Source: DATHBD01 sp035296325
GTDB lineage: Bacteria > Actinomycetota > Actinomycetes > Mycobacteriales > Micromonosporaceae
Reading direction: 5' to 3'
Assembly: GCA_035296325.1 (NCBI GenBank)
Contig: DATHBD010000023.1
Coordinates: forward strand, 1 to 64,000
Length of the DNA: 64,000 nucleotides
In this document: piece by piece, positions 1 through 8,803 of the stretch
Layout: each line of letters begins with the position of its first letter
Position numbering within the stretch: position 1 is the stretch's first letter
Program-made: the position numbers and the translations under genes
The notes under the pieces: generated by a model
Seen by the model: only the letters and a program-made list of their open reading frames with translations
Told to the model about the DNA's origin: nothing
Database searches by the model: none

Positions 1-2
1 GG

Positions 3-131
3 CCCCTTCTCACGACTCATGACCCCATCCTGGACGGCCACGACGTCAACAACAGTATTCAACGCTTCTCGTTCCTGAACTCGCCCCGCCAGACGGACTT
101 GCTACGAGCCGCTGGCCTCAACTCACCCTGA
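3..131 (+). CDS. 3' end of an unidentified gene (partial)
   Basis: An open frame enters from the left edge and stops with TGA at 129-131, giving about 42 C-terminal residues ending in RAAGLNSP. Third codon positions are mostly G or C, as in the rest of the window, so the frame looks coding. I do not recognise the family from this short tail. It ends exactly where the following glycoside-hydrolase fragment starts to be recognisable, in a different frame, so the two are probably joined by a deletion or rearrangement. It could instead be a chance open frame. Confidence 0.4.
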   Translation, partial: PLLTTHDPILDGHDVNNSIQRFSFLNSPRQTDLLRAAGLNSP

Positions 132-133
132 CA

Positions 134-1404
134 GACAGGGCCGCGGCCGGTATGAAATCCTGTTGCTGGTGACGTACGCCCCGCCGTGGGCCAGCGGCGG
201 TCACGGGCTCAATGACGGATTGGACCACTGGTTCCCGACACCTGAGTGGGACGACGGGTGGGCGGATTTCCTCAGCCGGCTCGTGCGGCGGTACGGCGAC
301 AGGGCGCAGGCATTCGAGATCTGGAACGAGCCGAACCACGCGGGTTTCGGTAATTATGGCAACGGTACCGACGAAGAGCGCAAACGGCGGTACTGGGACC
401 TGGTCCGGCTGAGCAACGATCAAATCAAGGCCGACTGCCCAAGTTGCGTGGTTCTGGCCGGCGGGTCCGCGGCCGGCACCCGACCGGACAACCAGCAGCC
501 GGAGCCGACGCCGAACCCGAACTCGGGAATTGCCTGGCTGAACTGGGCCTATGACCACGGATACGGTGACACCTTCGACGCCGTGGCACATCATCCCTAT
601 CCGAGTTGGGGTGAGGGCAGGGCACCGTCGCACTCGACCTGCGGCCGGCCCGAGGGTTCCCTGTTCGGGCCGCGGTATCTTCCGGGCAGGTCCTACGGCC
701 AGCAGTGCGGCACAATGGCGGCGCTGCGTGCCGTCCTGGTTGACCGAGGGGACGGACACAAGAAGATCTGGGGCACGGAGTGGGGGTACCCGACTCACTC
801 CGGCAATCCGAACCACCCGTCCCTCGAGACGATCCGAGACTTCGACGTTGAGGGCGTTCATATCTGGCGGGAGCTGGACTATGTCGGGCCGCTGTTCCTG
901 TACCAGTTCAACGACGGCACCCATGTTGGTGACAGGCCGTGCGCCGTGCAGGACCCTGACCCGGAATGTCACTACGGGATCGTGACCAAGGACGGCACCC
1001 CGAAGGAGCCACGCTTCTCCGAACTGGTGGCGAAGGTCCGTGACGTCAAGCCGTCGCACCTGTCCGCCGGTCAGAGCCTGCGGAAGTGGTCGGCGATGAG
1101 TTCACCGAATCAGCGTTTCTTCCTATGGATGCAGGGAGACGGAAATCTTGTCCTACATGACACGAGCACCGATCGTGTGATCTGGTCGGTGACCAACAAG
1201 GGCGCGCGGCGCCTTTTGAACCAGCCGGACGGTAACCTGGTTCTCTACCGCGGTGTCGATGCGCCCGTGTGGACGTGGAGTTCCGACACGTCAGAGAAGG
1301 GCCCGTCGACGCTCTGGCTGCAGGACGACGGCAACCTGGTGCTCCACAGCAACGCGACCGGAGAAGCGACCTGGGCCAGCGGCGCCGTGGTCGCCGGCGC
1401 CTGA
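134..1404 (+). pseudogene. 5'-truncated, frameshifted secreted glycoside hydrolase (cellulase-like clan A) with C-terminal B-lectin domain
   Basis: From a TTG at 163 one frame runs 413 residues. It contains WNEPN (acid/base Glu of clan GH-A enzymes) and GTEWGYP (likely nucleophile Glu), then a bulb-type lectin domain over about the last 110 residues with repeated GDGNLVL motifs, a carbohydrate-binding module. No signal peptide or N-terminal part of the barrel is present. Just upstream, 134-157 reads DRAAAGMK in another frame; one extra base near 157 would continue it into ILLLVTYAPPWA, the normal family sequence. The gene therefore seems to have lost its 5' part and also carries a -1 frameshift. 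A functional short product from TTG 163 is possible but would lack several barrel strands. Confidence 0.6.
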
Positions 1405-1529
1405 CCCGGGTCGTCGCCGGCCACCTGCACCGGGCGACGGTGCGTGGCTGGTTCGTCCGGGTCTACGCGCAGCCGCTGGACTGAGTACCGCAGCGCCGCG
1501 ACGGCCTCGGGTCGTCGGGGCAGGGCAGA

Positions 1530-2351
1530 ATGCTCCGGGTGGAGCTGATCGAGGACCCGGCCGACGAACGGATCGCCGACTATCGTGCGTTGACCGATGT
1601 CGAGTTGCGGATGCGTTGGGAGCAGCCGCACGGGCTGTTCATCGCCGAGGGCGAGCTGGTCCTGCGCCGCGCGCTGCGCGCCGGCTACGCCCTGCGCTCG
1701 GTGCTGGTCGACGCCAAGCGCGTCGACCAGGTCGCGGACCTGGTGGGCGCCGCGCCGCTGTACGCGGCCACGCCGGCGGTGCTGGAGCGGACCACCGGCT
1801 TCCACGTCCACCGGGGCATGCTCGCGTCGTTCCACCGCCGCCCGCTACCGGGCGCCGCGGAGGTGCTCGCCACGGCGCGCCGCGTGGCGATCCTGGAGGA
1901 CGTCAACAACCACACAAACGTGGGCGCGATCTTCCGGGGCGCGGCGGCGCTGGGCATGGACGCCGTGCTGCTTTCGCCGACCTGCGCCGACCCGCTCTAC
2001 CGGCGCAGCGTGCGGGTGAGCATGGGCGAGGTCTTCGCCGTCCCGTACGCCCGACTGGAGCCCTGGCCGGCCGCGCTGGGTGACGTCCGTGATGCCGGCT
2101 TCACCCTGCTCGCGCTGACCCCCGCGGCCGATGCCCTGCCGATCCAGCGGCTCACCGCGGCGCAACGGCAGCGGTCGGCGCTGCTGCTGGGCGCCGAGGG
2201 CGCCGGGCTCTCCGCGCCGGCGGTCGAGGCCAGCGACGCGCGGGTGGTGATCCCGATGCGGGCCGACGTGGACTCGCTCAACGTGGCTGCCGCGGCTGCC
2301 GTGGCGTTCTGGGAGCTGTGCCGCGATCTGGACTACTGCATCGACAGGTGA
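1530..2351 (+). CDS. SpoU/TrmH-family RNA 2'-O-ribose methyltransferase
   Basis: A 273-residue SPOUT methyltransferase that would methylate a ribose 2'-OH in tRNA or rRNA using S-adenosylmethionine. An N-terminal substrate-binding domain (about 1-105) is followed by the knotted catalytic domain with its three motifs: NNHTNVGAIFRGAAALG near 126-142, LLLGAEGAGL near 218-227 and IPMRADVDSLNVAAA near 241-255. The Asn-Arg pair of motif 1 and the Ser-Leu-Asn of motif 3 are intact. Length is normal for the family. ATG 1530 follows a GGGGCAGGG stretch, a modest ribosome site. Its 3' end overlaps the convergent peptidase-like gene by 19 bp. The exact target nucleotide cannot be told from sequence. Confidence 0.9.
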   Translation: MLRVELIEDPADERIADYRALTDVELRMRWEQPHGLFIAEGELVLRRALRAGYALRSVLVDAKRVDQVADLVGAAPLYAATPAVLERTTGFHVHRGMLASFHRRPLPGAAEVLATARRVAILEDVNNHTNVGAIFRGAAALGMDAVLLSPTCADPLYRRSVRVSMGEVFAVPYARLEPWPAALGDVRDAGFTLLALTPAADALPIQRLTAAQRQRSALLLGAEGAGLSAPAVEASDARVVIPMRADVDSLNVAAAAAVAFWELCRDLDYCIDR

Positions 2352-3346
2352 ACATGGTTGTAGTGATCACCGGCGGGGGAGCCGTCACCGGAGTACGAGC
2401 GCCACCCCCGGTCCGGGAACCAGACCTGTTTGTACCAGATGACGTAGAGCACGCCGAGCCGGCTGGCGTTGGCGATCAGCCAACCCGCGAGGCGGTCCCC
2501 GTAGGCCTTGTCGGCGCCGGTGGCCCGGGCGTCCTGGAACCCACTGACCGACGAGGAGTAGTCGCAGGCACGTCCCTTGGGATGCTCGCCGAAGCTGCCG
2601 GGGCGGTAGCACGAGGTGAACCGGGTGAAGCCGGCGAGCCGCGACTCCTCGTACGCGTGCCGGGTGCGCGGGGTGATGCAGCCCCCGGTCGGCGTGGGGT
2701 CCTTCACGGAGCATCCCTCCCGCGGCCAGGTGCCGTCGGGGTTGCGGGGGGCCGGTTTGGCCGTTGCCTTGCCGGGCACGAAACCGGCGCTGAGCTGCCC
2801 GCCGCCGGCCTTGGCGAGTGCCGCCAGCGCCTCGTTCTTGCGCTTGTCCATGATGGCGAGCTGCTCCTGCTGCAGCTTCACCTCGGCCTCCGCGGCGGCC
2901 CGCTGCTCGGCCAGGGTGGCCCGGGTGGCGGTCAGTTCGCGCAGCTGCTGATCATCGCGACGAGCCAGGTACTCCATCGTCGCGGCGGCGTGCAGCAGCC
3001 CTTCCGGTGACCCGGTGTTCAGGATGGCCGACGTCATGTTGAGCCGGCGGCCACGGTAGGCGGCCGCCGCTACCACAGCCACCTCCTCCAGAACGAGGGT
3101 CAGCCGCAGCTCGGTCGCCCTGGCCTGCTCGTTGAGCGCGGCCTGGCGGGCCAGTGAGGCATCCAGGCGGCCCTTGGCGTCGTTGTAGTCCTTCAGCGAG
3201 ACGTCCAGCACCTCGCGCAGCGACGGCGTGCCGCCCTCGTCGTCGCCGGGGGCCGCTCCGGCCGGCCCGGGCAGCAGGCCGAGCAGCAGCGCAGCCAGGA
3301 CGACAAGCAGCACGGTCGGGCGGCGAAGCCGGACGATGGCTGTCAT
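2333..3346 (-). CDS. Secreted coiled-coil protein with M15-like metallopeptidase fold C-terminal domain
   Basis: A 337-residue exported protein. Residues 1-32 form a signal peptide (hydrophobic LLVVLAALLLGLLPG, then AGA). Residues 45-180 are a coiled coil rich in Glu, Arg and Ala, as in cell-wall hydrolases of the RipA/NlpC type. The C-terminal part (about 200-337) matches the ARB_07466-like domain of actinobacteria, with HPKGRACD (H255, D262) and DHYNHVHLS (H331, H333), the His-x6-Asp and His of the M15/VanY zinc site. Four cysteines in the linker could form disulfides. A peptidoglycan-directed role is likely; catalysis is unproven, because many members are only annotated as coiled-coil proteins. 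It converges on, and overlaps, the methyltransferase gene by 19 bp. Confidence 0.8.
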   Translation of the reverse strand: MTAIVRLRRPTVLLVVLAALLLGLLPGPAGAAPGDDEGGTPSLREVLDVSLKDYNDAKGRLDASLARQAALNEQARATELRLTLVLEEVAVVAAAAYRGRRLNMTSAILNTGSPEGLLHAAATMEYLARRDDQQLRELTATRATLAEQRAAAEAEVKLQQEQLAIMDKRKNEALAALAKAGGGQLSAGFVPGKATAKPAPRNPDGTWPREGCSVKDPTPTGGCITPRTRHAYEESRLAGFTRFTSCYRPGSFGEHPKGRACDYSSSVSGFQDARATGADKAYGDRLAGWLIANASRLGVLYVIWYKQVWFPDRGWRSYSGDGSPAGDHYNHVHLSMQ

Positions 3347-3579
3347 CTGTGCGTCGGGTCCCTCAACTTGATCGCAGCGTGAGCCTGATCGATGTAACGC
3401 ACCGCAAGCGGCCGCCGGTCAGCTTACCGAACCGGGCGGATCACGCCAGTGATGCGGAGAACTGTTTCAGGTCGGCGAATGTCGCCGTCATCGATGAATA
3501 CGGCCGGCTGTGGCGGTCAGTTCAACACCGGTCACGGTCCGTCCGGTCAGGGGGTGCGGGTTTCGTCGGAGGTGTGGGA

Positions 3580-5292
3580 TTGACTGGACGCGTGACGGTC
3601 GCGCTGGTGGTGGACGGTGAGCCGGGTGGCGGCCCGGCGGGCGCGGCGCTGCGCGGGCAGCTCTGCGAGGTGGACGGTGCCGGCCGCCGGGTTGGCCCGG
3701 TGGTGCGTGTCGACGACGTCGGCCGGGCGGTTGCCGGGTGGCCGGATGCGACCGGCAGCGCGCGCTGGCTCTGGGCCTCGACCACGGAGATCTACCCACC
3801 GTTACTGCGGGCCGGCGTGCGGGTCGATCGCTGTCATGACCTTGAGCTGGTCGAGGCGTTGCTGCTGGGCTGCGAAGGACGTTGGGGCGAGCCGAGGTCG
3901 TTGGCCGCGGTGCTGGCGCGTCGCCGCGGAGCCCCGGTGCCGCCCGACCCGGTTCCCCGCGTCGCCGCGTCGGCGGGAAGTGCGCAGGGCACCCTGTTCG
4001 ACACCGGCCACTCCGGCGTCGGGGATCTCGATCAGCTGCTCGAGGTGCACGCCGACCAGCTGGCCCGGGCCCGCGCGCTGCCCGAGCCGGGCCGACTGCG
4101 GCTGCTGCTGGCCGCCGAGTCCGCCGGTGCGTTGATCGCCGCGGAGATGGGCCACACCGGGCTGCCCTGGCGGGCCGAGATCCACGACGCCCTGCTCCTG
4201 GAACTGCTCGGTGAGCCCTCGCCGATGGGTGGGCCGCCGCGCCGGCTCGTCGAGCTGACCGAGCGGATCAACGCGGCGTTCGGTGGCACCTGGGTGCATC
4301 CCGACTCACCGGCCGAGGTGGTGCGGGCCTTCACCCGGCTGGGAATTCCCGTGCCGTCGACCCGCGCCTGGGTGCTCCGGCAGATCGATCATCCGGTGGT
4401 GCCGCTGCTCCTGGAGTACAAGGAGCTGTACCGGATCTGGACGGCACACGGCTGGGCATGGCGCGAGCAGTGGGTGCACGGTGGGCGGTTCCGCGCCGAG
4501 TACGTGCCGGCAGGCGTGGTCTCCGGCAGGTGGGCGAGCCGGGGCGGCGGCGCGCTGCAGATCCCGAAGGTGATCCGGCGTGCGGTCGTCGCCGATCCCG
4601 GGTGGACGTTCGTCGTCGCCGACGCCGGGCAGTTGGAGCCGCGGGTGCTCGCCGCGGTCTCCGGCGACCGACGGCTGGCCGCGGCAGCCGCCACCGGAGA
4701 CCTCTACGCGGCGCTCGCGGCGGACGCCTTCGGCGGTGACCGGGCCCGCGCCAAGGTTGCCCTGCTGGGTGCGATGTACGGCCAGACCGGCGGCCAGGCG
4801 GCACCCGCCCTCGCGGTGCTGCGCCGGTCCTACCCCACGGCCTGGGAGTACGTCGAATCGGCCGCCCGCAGCGGCGAGCAGGGCGGTCTGGTGCGCTCCT
4901 GGCTGGGTCGCACCTGCCCGCCCCCGTCGATCGGCTGGGGCGCCCTCGGTGAGGAGGGCGGCGCCGGGCCGACCGAGGGCGAGGCGCCACGAGCCGGGGC
5001 GACGGCCCGCGCCCGTGGCCGGTTCACCCGGAACTTCGTCATCCAGGCCACCGCCGCCGAGTGGGCCCTGGTCCTGCTCGCCCGGCTGCGTGCCGCCCTG
5101 CGCGGGAGCGCTGAGCTGGTCTTCTTCCAGCACGACGAGGTGGTGGTGCACTGCCGCAGGCAGGACGCGCCGGAGGTCCTGGCGGCCGCGGAGCAGGCCG
5201 GCGCGGAGGCCACCCGGCTGCTCTTCGGCGACACACCGGTCCGGTTTCCGTTGCAGACGTCGACCGTCGACTGCTACGCCGACGCGAAATAG
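3580..5292 (+). CDS. PolA-like family A DNA polymerase (annotated in actinobacteria as bifunctional 3'-5' exonuclease/DNA polymerase)
   Basis: A stand-alone family A polymerase of about 570 residues without a 5' nuclease domain. The polymerase domain has motif A as ADAGQLEPRVLA (catalytic Asp near 348), motif B as RAKVALLGAMYGQ, and motif C as QHDEVVV (Asp near 519). The N-terminal exonuclease-like part lacks an obvious DxE pair, so proofreading is doubtful. The frame is open much further upstream, but composition and homology start near 3580, where TTG lies 7 nt after GGAGG (3568-3572); GTG 3592 is the alternative. The 233 bp upstream to the divergent peptidase gene hold no other gene. Its end overlaps the convergent Nudix gene by 19 bp. 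Actinobacteria carry this in addition to DNA polymerase I; the cellular role is unclear. Confidence 0.85.
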   Translation: MTGRVTVALVVDGEPGGGPAGAALRGQLCEVDGAGRRVGPVVRVDDVGRAVAGWPDATGSARWLWASTTEIYPPLLRAGVRVDRCHDLELVEALLLGCEGRWGEPRSLAAVLARRRGAPVPPDPVPRVAASAGSAQGTLFDTGHSGVGDLDQLLEVHADQLARARALPEPGRLRLLLAAESAGALIAAEMGHTGLPWRAEIHDALLLELLGEPSPMGGPPRRLVELTERINAAFGGTWVHPDSPAEVVRAFTRLGIPVPSTRAWVLRQIDHPVVPLLLEYKELYRIWTAHGWAWREQWVHGGRFRAEYVPAGVVSGRWASRGGGALQIPKVIRRAVVADPGWTFVVADAGQLEPRVLAAVSGDRRLAAAAATGDLYAALAADAFGGDRARAKVALLGAMYGQTGGQAAPALAVLRRSYPTAWEYVESAARSGEQGGLVRSWLGRTCPPPSIGWGALGEEGGAGPTEGEAPRAGATARARGRFTRNFVIQATAAEWALVLLARLRAALRGSAELVFFQHDEVVVHCRRQDAPEVLAAAEQAGAEATRLLFGDTPVRFPLQTSTVDCYADAK

Positions 5293-5783
5293 TCGGAAGC
5301 GAAGTATGCGGCCATTGTTTCGGAGTGGGTGGAGAAGGCGAGCGTGACAGGGGTGGTGAGCACCAGCCACTCGGTGGCCTCGTCGGTCGCGCCGGACGCC
5401 GGCAGGTCGGCCGCGTCCTGCGGCGGGAGGAGTCCGAAGATGTTGATGCTGGTCGGCGCGCTGTGCACCGCGAAGAGGCGCACCTGTGCCGCGTCCGCGA
5501 GCAGCCCGGTCTCCTCTCGCAGCTCGCGGACCACGGCCTCCTGCCACGGTTCGCCGTACTCGATGAAGCCGCCCGGCAGCGCCAACTCCCCGCGGGCCGG
5601 CTCGATGTCGCGGCGCACCACGACCAGGCCGCGCCCCTGCGCGGTGTCCACCGGCAGCACCGCCACCCCCACCGGGAGCGGGTTGCGCCAGGTCGTCTGC
5701 CCGCAGGCCGCGCACACCCGGGGCCACGACGTACCGTCCTGGAACGGTGCACCGCAGTACGAGCAGTGGGAGTGCTGCCGCAT
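5274..5783 (-). CDS. Nudix hydrolase with N-terminal zinc ribbon
   Basis: A 169-residue hydrolase of nucleoside diphosphates linked to another group. C7, C10, C24 and C27 form a zinc ribbon like that of NADH pyrophosphatases. The Nudix box spans residues 72-94, with the core REL-REETG (R86 to G93) and all metal-binding glutamates present. The preferred substrate cannot be deduced; ADP-ribose or NADH-type compounds are usual for zinc-ribbon members. It is on the minus strand, its stop lying inside the polymerase 3' end, and it is followed by the DUF1707 gene after 70 bp with no clear promoter seen. Confidence 0.88.
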   Translation of the reverse strand: MRQHSHCSYCGAPFQDGTSWPRVCAACGQTTWRNPLPVGVAVLPVDTAQGRGLVVVRRDIEPARGELALPGGFIEYGEPWQEAVVRELREETGLLADAAQVRLFAVHSAPTSINIFGLLPPQDAADLPASGATDEATEWLVLTTPVTLAFSTHSETMAAYFASDYFASA

Positions 5784-5853
5784 GATTGATCTCCTTCGAC
5801 GATCTGGCCGATCTGTGCTGTCATTCCAGCATCAGACCGGCCAGACCGCGCGG

Positions 5854-6597
5854 CTACCTGCCCCAACCCTCCCCATCGTCCGGTCGCCCACCGCGCCTGC
5901 CGCCACCCGGGCCGGCCTTGGCATCCGCCTCGCCGGAGCCTGAGCCTGAGCCACCGGCGCCTGAGCCGCCGGACCATGGTCCCCGCGACCACGGCGCGTC
6001 CGACCACCGTCCGCCCGACCAGGGCGCACCGCCCCATGGCCCCGCTGACCACGCCGGCCGGCCATCTCCCGGGCCGCCATGCCCCGGGCCGCCGTGCCCC
6101 GGGCCGCCATCGCGCCAGCCGCCGTGCCATGGCGCGCCGTGCCCCCCGGCGCCGTGCCATCCCGCGCCGTGCCATCCGGCGCCGGGCCGTGCGGCCCAGC
6201 GATGGAAGCGGGCGCGTCGGTGCAGTACGAAGAGCACGGTCAGCAGGGCGATCAGCCCCCAGGGAAAGTGCCCGTGGCTCAACGCACCCAGCGTGAGGAA
6301 CCCGGCAACGGCGGCCACCACGACGACGATCCGACCGCGCCGGAACCGCCGCGCACTCCGTCGCTGCTGCCCCTGCGCCTCGGGTGTGTCGTGCAGGGCC
6401 TGCCGGCCGCCCCCGGGGAGGTCGTCCGTCGTGGGCGGCAGCTCGTCGCGGTACGTCGCCGCGTACGCCCGGGCGATGCGCTCCTCGCCTTCCTGCAGCG
6501 TGAGCCGGCCCTCGGTGATCGCGGCGCGCAGGATCGTCACGTACTCTTCGCGTTCCGGGTCTGAAGCGCGGACCCGATGGTGTCCTTCAGCGGACAT
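5854..6597 (-). CDS. DUF1707 membrane protein with Trp/His/Gly-rich tail
   Basis: A 247-residue protein. Residues about 10-55 are a DUF1707 domain (RASDPEREEYV, then LTLQEGEERIARAYAA), common in actinobacterial membrane and signalling proteins. Two hydrophobic helices follow (about 90-125). The last 110 residues are low-complexity, built of repeated GWHGAG, PGHGGPG and PWSGG units rich in Trp, His and Gly. ATG 6597 is chosen because AAGGAGG sits 5 nt upstream; the frame is open a further 11 codons. It is divergent from the sensor kinase gene, sharing a roughly 190 bp promoter region. Function unknown; the tail could bind metals or the cell wall, which is speculation. Confidence 0.75.
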   Translation of the reverse strand: MSAEGHHRVRASDPEREEYVTILRAAITEGRLTLQEGEERIARAYAATYRDELPPTTDDLPGGGRQALHDTPEAQGQQRRSARRFRRGRIVVVVAAVAGFLTLGALSHGHFPWGLIALLTVLFVLHRRARFHRWAARPGAGWHGAGWHGAGGHGAPWHGGWRDGGPGHGGPGHGGPGDGRPAWSAGPWGGAPWSGGRWSDAPWSRGPWSGGSGAGGSGSGSGEADAKAGPGGGRRGGRPDDGEGWGR

Positions 6598-6788
6598 GTG
6601 CGCCTCCTTGGCAACTGCGTGATGCTTCAAGGCTGGCCGCCGGACGCGCCTTCGTCGTCGGTTGAGTGGCGGCTTCCGCGGTACGGCCGCCGGCGCACCG
6701 GTGTAGCGCGGGCTACGCCCGGCGGCGTAGGTGCCGGCACGTCGGGGAGTCGATGCCGCGGCGCGCGATCTGCTCTACCGTTCGGCGG

Positions 6789-8069
6789 GTGAGCTGGATA
6801 CACCGGCCGGAGTCGGCGGACGCTGAGGGCGGTCGGTTCCAGGGCGGCCGGTTCCGGGGCGGCAAGTTCCGGGGCGGCGGGTTCCGCGGTCCCCGGTTCC
6901 GTCATCGGCACCTCCACGCGTTGCCGGTGCTGATCGGCGCCATCCAGATCCTCGGCTCGCGGTTCAGCCAGCAGCGGGGCGAGAGCGACTACGTTCTCGC
7001 CCTGGACCAGTGGGCGTATGCCCTCCTGGTGTGCGGCCCGATCGCCCTGCTGCTGCGGCACCGGCTGCCGCCGCTCGCCGTGGTCGGTGCCTTCGTGCCG
7101 ACCGTCGCGTACTTCGCGCTGGGCTATCCGAGGGGTCCGGCCTTCCTCTCGGCGGTGGTGGTGATCTTCGCCGCCGTGCACGCCGGCTGGCGGCGGTTCA
7201 TCTGGATCGCCGTGCCCATCGCGTACGCCGGGTACCTGGGCGCGTCGCTCGTTCTCGGGACGGCGCATGCGGGGCGGCTGGTCACGGTCGCGGTGTGGTC
7301 GGTCGTGGTGGTCGGCTTCGCCGAGGCGTCGCGGCTGCGGCGGCAGCGGTTCGCCGAGCTGGCCCGGGCCCACGAGGAGGAGGCACGCACGGCTGCGGCG
7401 CGCCGCGACGCGCTGGAGGAGCAGGAGCGCCGCCGGGCCAGCGAGGAGCGGTTGCGGATCGCGCAGGAATTGCACGACGTGATCGGGCACCACCTGTCCT
7501 TGATTCACGTCCAGGCCGGCGTGGGGCTGCACCTGATGGATGAGCGGCCCGAGCAGGCCCGTACCGCCCTGGCCGCGATCAAGCACGCCAGCGCCGAGGC
7601 ACTGCGGGAGACCCGGGGAGTGCTGGCGGCGCTGCGCCCGGAGGAGCAGTCCGTCCCCCTGAAGCCGGCACCCGGCCTGGCGGACCTGGATGCCCTGGTC
7701 GCCGACGTGACCGCCGCCGGTCTGGCGGTGCGGGTGGACCAGGGCCCGGGGGGCGGCCGGGTGCTGCCGCCGCAGGTCGACCGCGCGGCGTACCGCATCA
7801 TCCAGGAGGCGCTCACCAACGTGCGCCGCCATGCCGGGCCGGGCGCGACCGCGACGGTCAGCGTGCGGTACGACACGGACGCGCTCACCGTCCGCGTCCT
7901 CGACGACGGGCAGGGCGGCGCCATCGGACCCGGCAATGGCATCGTGGGCATGCGGGAACGAGCCCTGGCGCTGGGCGGTGCGGTGACCGCCGGCCCACGC
8001 CAGGAGGGCGGCTTCGCCGTCTCCGCCACCCTGCCGCTACCGCACAACGACCGGGAGGGCCCAGCATGA
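6789..8069 (+). CDS. NarL/DesK-type sensor histidine kinase
   Basis: A membrane sensor kinase of about 426 residues. The N-terminus carries a short tandem GGRF/RGGKF-like repeat before four to five hydrophobic helices that form the sensor part. A coiled-coil linker leads to the HisKA_3 box ELHDVIGHHLSLIHVQ (phospho-accepting His near 229) and a HATPase domain with EALTNVRRHAG (N box) and GNGIVGMRERA (G box). GTG 6789 is my choice; ATG 6753 with GGGGAG just upstream would add 12 residues. The stop overlaps the next gene by 4 nt (ATGA), so kinase and regulator are translationally coupled. The signal is not apparent; membrane or envelope stress is common for this subfamily. Confidence 0.88.
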   Translation: MSWIHRPESADAEGGRFQGGRFRGGKFRGGGFRGPRFRHRHLHALPVLIGAIQILGSRFSQQRGESDYVLALDQWAYALLVCGPIALLLRHRLPPLAVVGAFVPTVAYFALGYPRGPAFLSAVVVIFAAVHAGWRRFIWIAVPIAYAGYLGASLVLGTAHAGRLVTVAVWSVVVVGFAEASRLRRQRFAELARAHEEEARTAAARRDALEEQERRRASEERLRIAQELHDVIGHHLSLIHVQAGVGLHLMDERPEQARTALAAIKHASAEALRETRGVLAALRPEEQSVPLKPAPGLADLDALVADVTAAGLAVRVDQGPGGGRVLPPQVDRAAYRIIQEALTNVRRHAGPGATATVSVRYDTDALTVRVLDDGQGGAIGPGNGIVGMRERALALGGAVTAGPRQEGGFAVSATLPLPHNDREGPA

Positions 8070-8731
8070 TCCGGATACTTCTCGTCGACGACCAGGCACT
8101 GCTGCGCGCCGGGTTCCGGGCGCTGCTCGACGCCCAGTCCGACATCGAGGTGGTCGGGGAGGCCGCTGACGGGGCGGAGGCGGCGGCACGGGCGGCGGAG
8201 CTGACGCCGGACGTCGTACTCATGGACATCCGCATGCCCATCCTCGACGGCCTGGCGGCGACCCGTCGCATCGTGGGCGACCCACGGTGCGAGGGCACCC
8301 GGATCATCATCCTCACCACCTTCGACCTCGACGAGTACGTCTTCGAGGCGCTCCGCGCCGGGGCCAGCGGATTCCTCGTCAAGGACACCGAGCCCGTGGA
8401 GCTGCTCCGCGGCGTCCGGGCGGTCGCCAGCGGCGACGCGCTCCTGTCGCCCGGCGTGACCCGCCGCCTCATCGAGCAGTTCGCGACCCGGTCGAGGGCG
8501 CCGGTGGCTCCCACGGCGCTCGACGCGCTCACCGACCGGGAGCGGGAGGTGATGGCGTTGGTGGCCGCCGGGCTCTCCAACGAGGACATCGCGGGCCGCC
8601 TCTTCGTCAGCCCGGCCACCGCCAAGACGCACGTCAGCCGCGCGATGATCAAGCTGGGTGCGCGCGACCGGGCGCAACTGGTCGTGTACGCCTACGAGGC
8701 CGGCCTGGTGCGCCCCGGTTGGATCGACTGA
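8066..8731 (+). CDS. NarL/FixJ-family response regulator
   Basis: A 221-residue regulator paired with the preceding kinase by a 4-nt overlap. The receiver domain has the acidic pair D8/D9, phospho-acceptor D54 in VVLMDIRMP and K106 in GFLVKD. The LuxR-type HTH lies near 150-212 (LTDREREVMALVAAGLSNEDIA then SPATAKTHVSR). All key residues are present, so it should be a conventional phosphorylation-dependent DNA-binding regulator. Targets are unknown; the divergent DUF1707 gene at 5854-6597 is the obvious local candidate. Confidence 0.92.
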   Translation: MIRILLVDDQALLRAGFRALLDAQSDIEVVGEAADGAEAAARAAELTPDVVLMDIRMPILDGLAATRRIVGDPRCEGTRIIILTTFDLDEYVFEALRAGASGFLVKDTEPVELLRGVRAVASGDALLSPGVTRRLIEQFATRSRAPVAPTALDALTDREREVMALVAAGLSNEDIAGRLFVSPATAKTHVSRAMIKLGARDRAQLVVYAYEAGLVRPGWID

Positions 8732-8803
8732 GCTGTCCCGCCGCCTTGCCAGCGGTGCGCGGTGCGGTGATGATCTGCAGATGAGGGTGCCGCGGACGCC
8801 GGG

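Noticed and set aside
3154..3579. Upstream extension of the polymerase frame
   Set aside because: It overlaps the peptidase-like gene antisense and has an Arg/Pro-rich, non-homologous product; GGAGG before TTG 3580 marks the true start.
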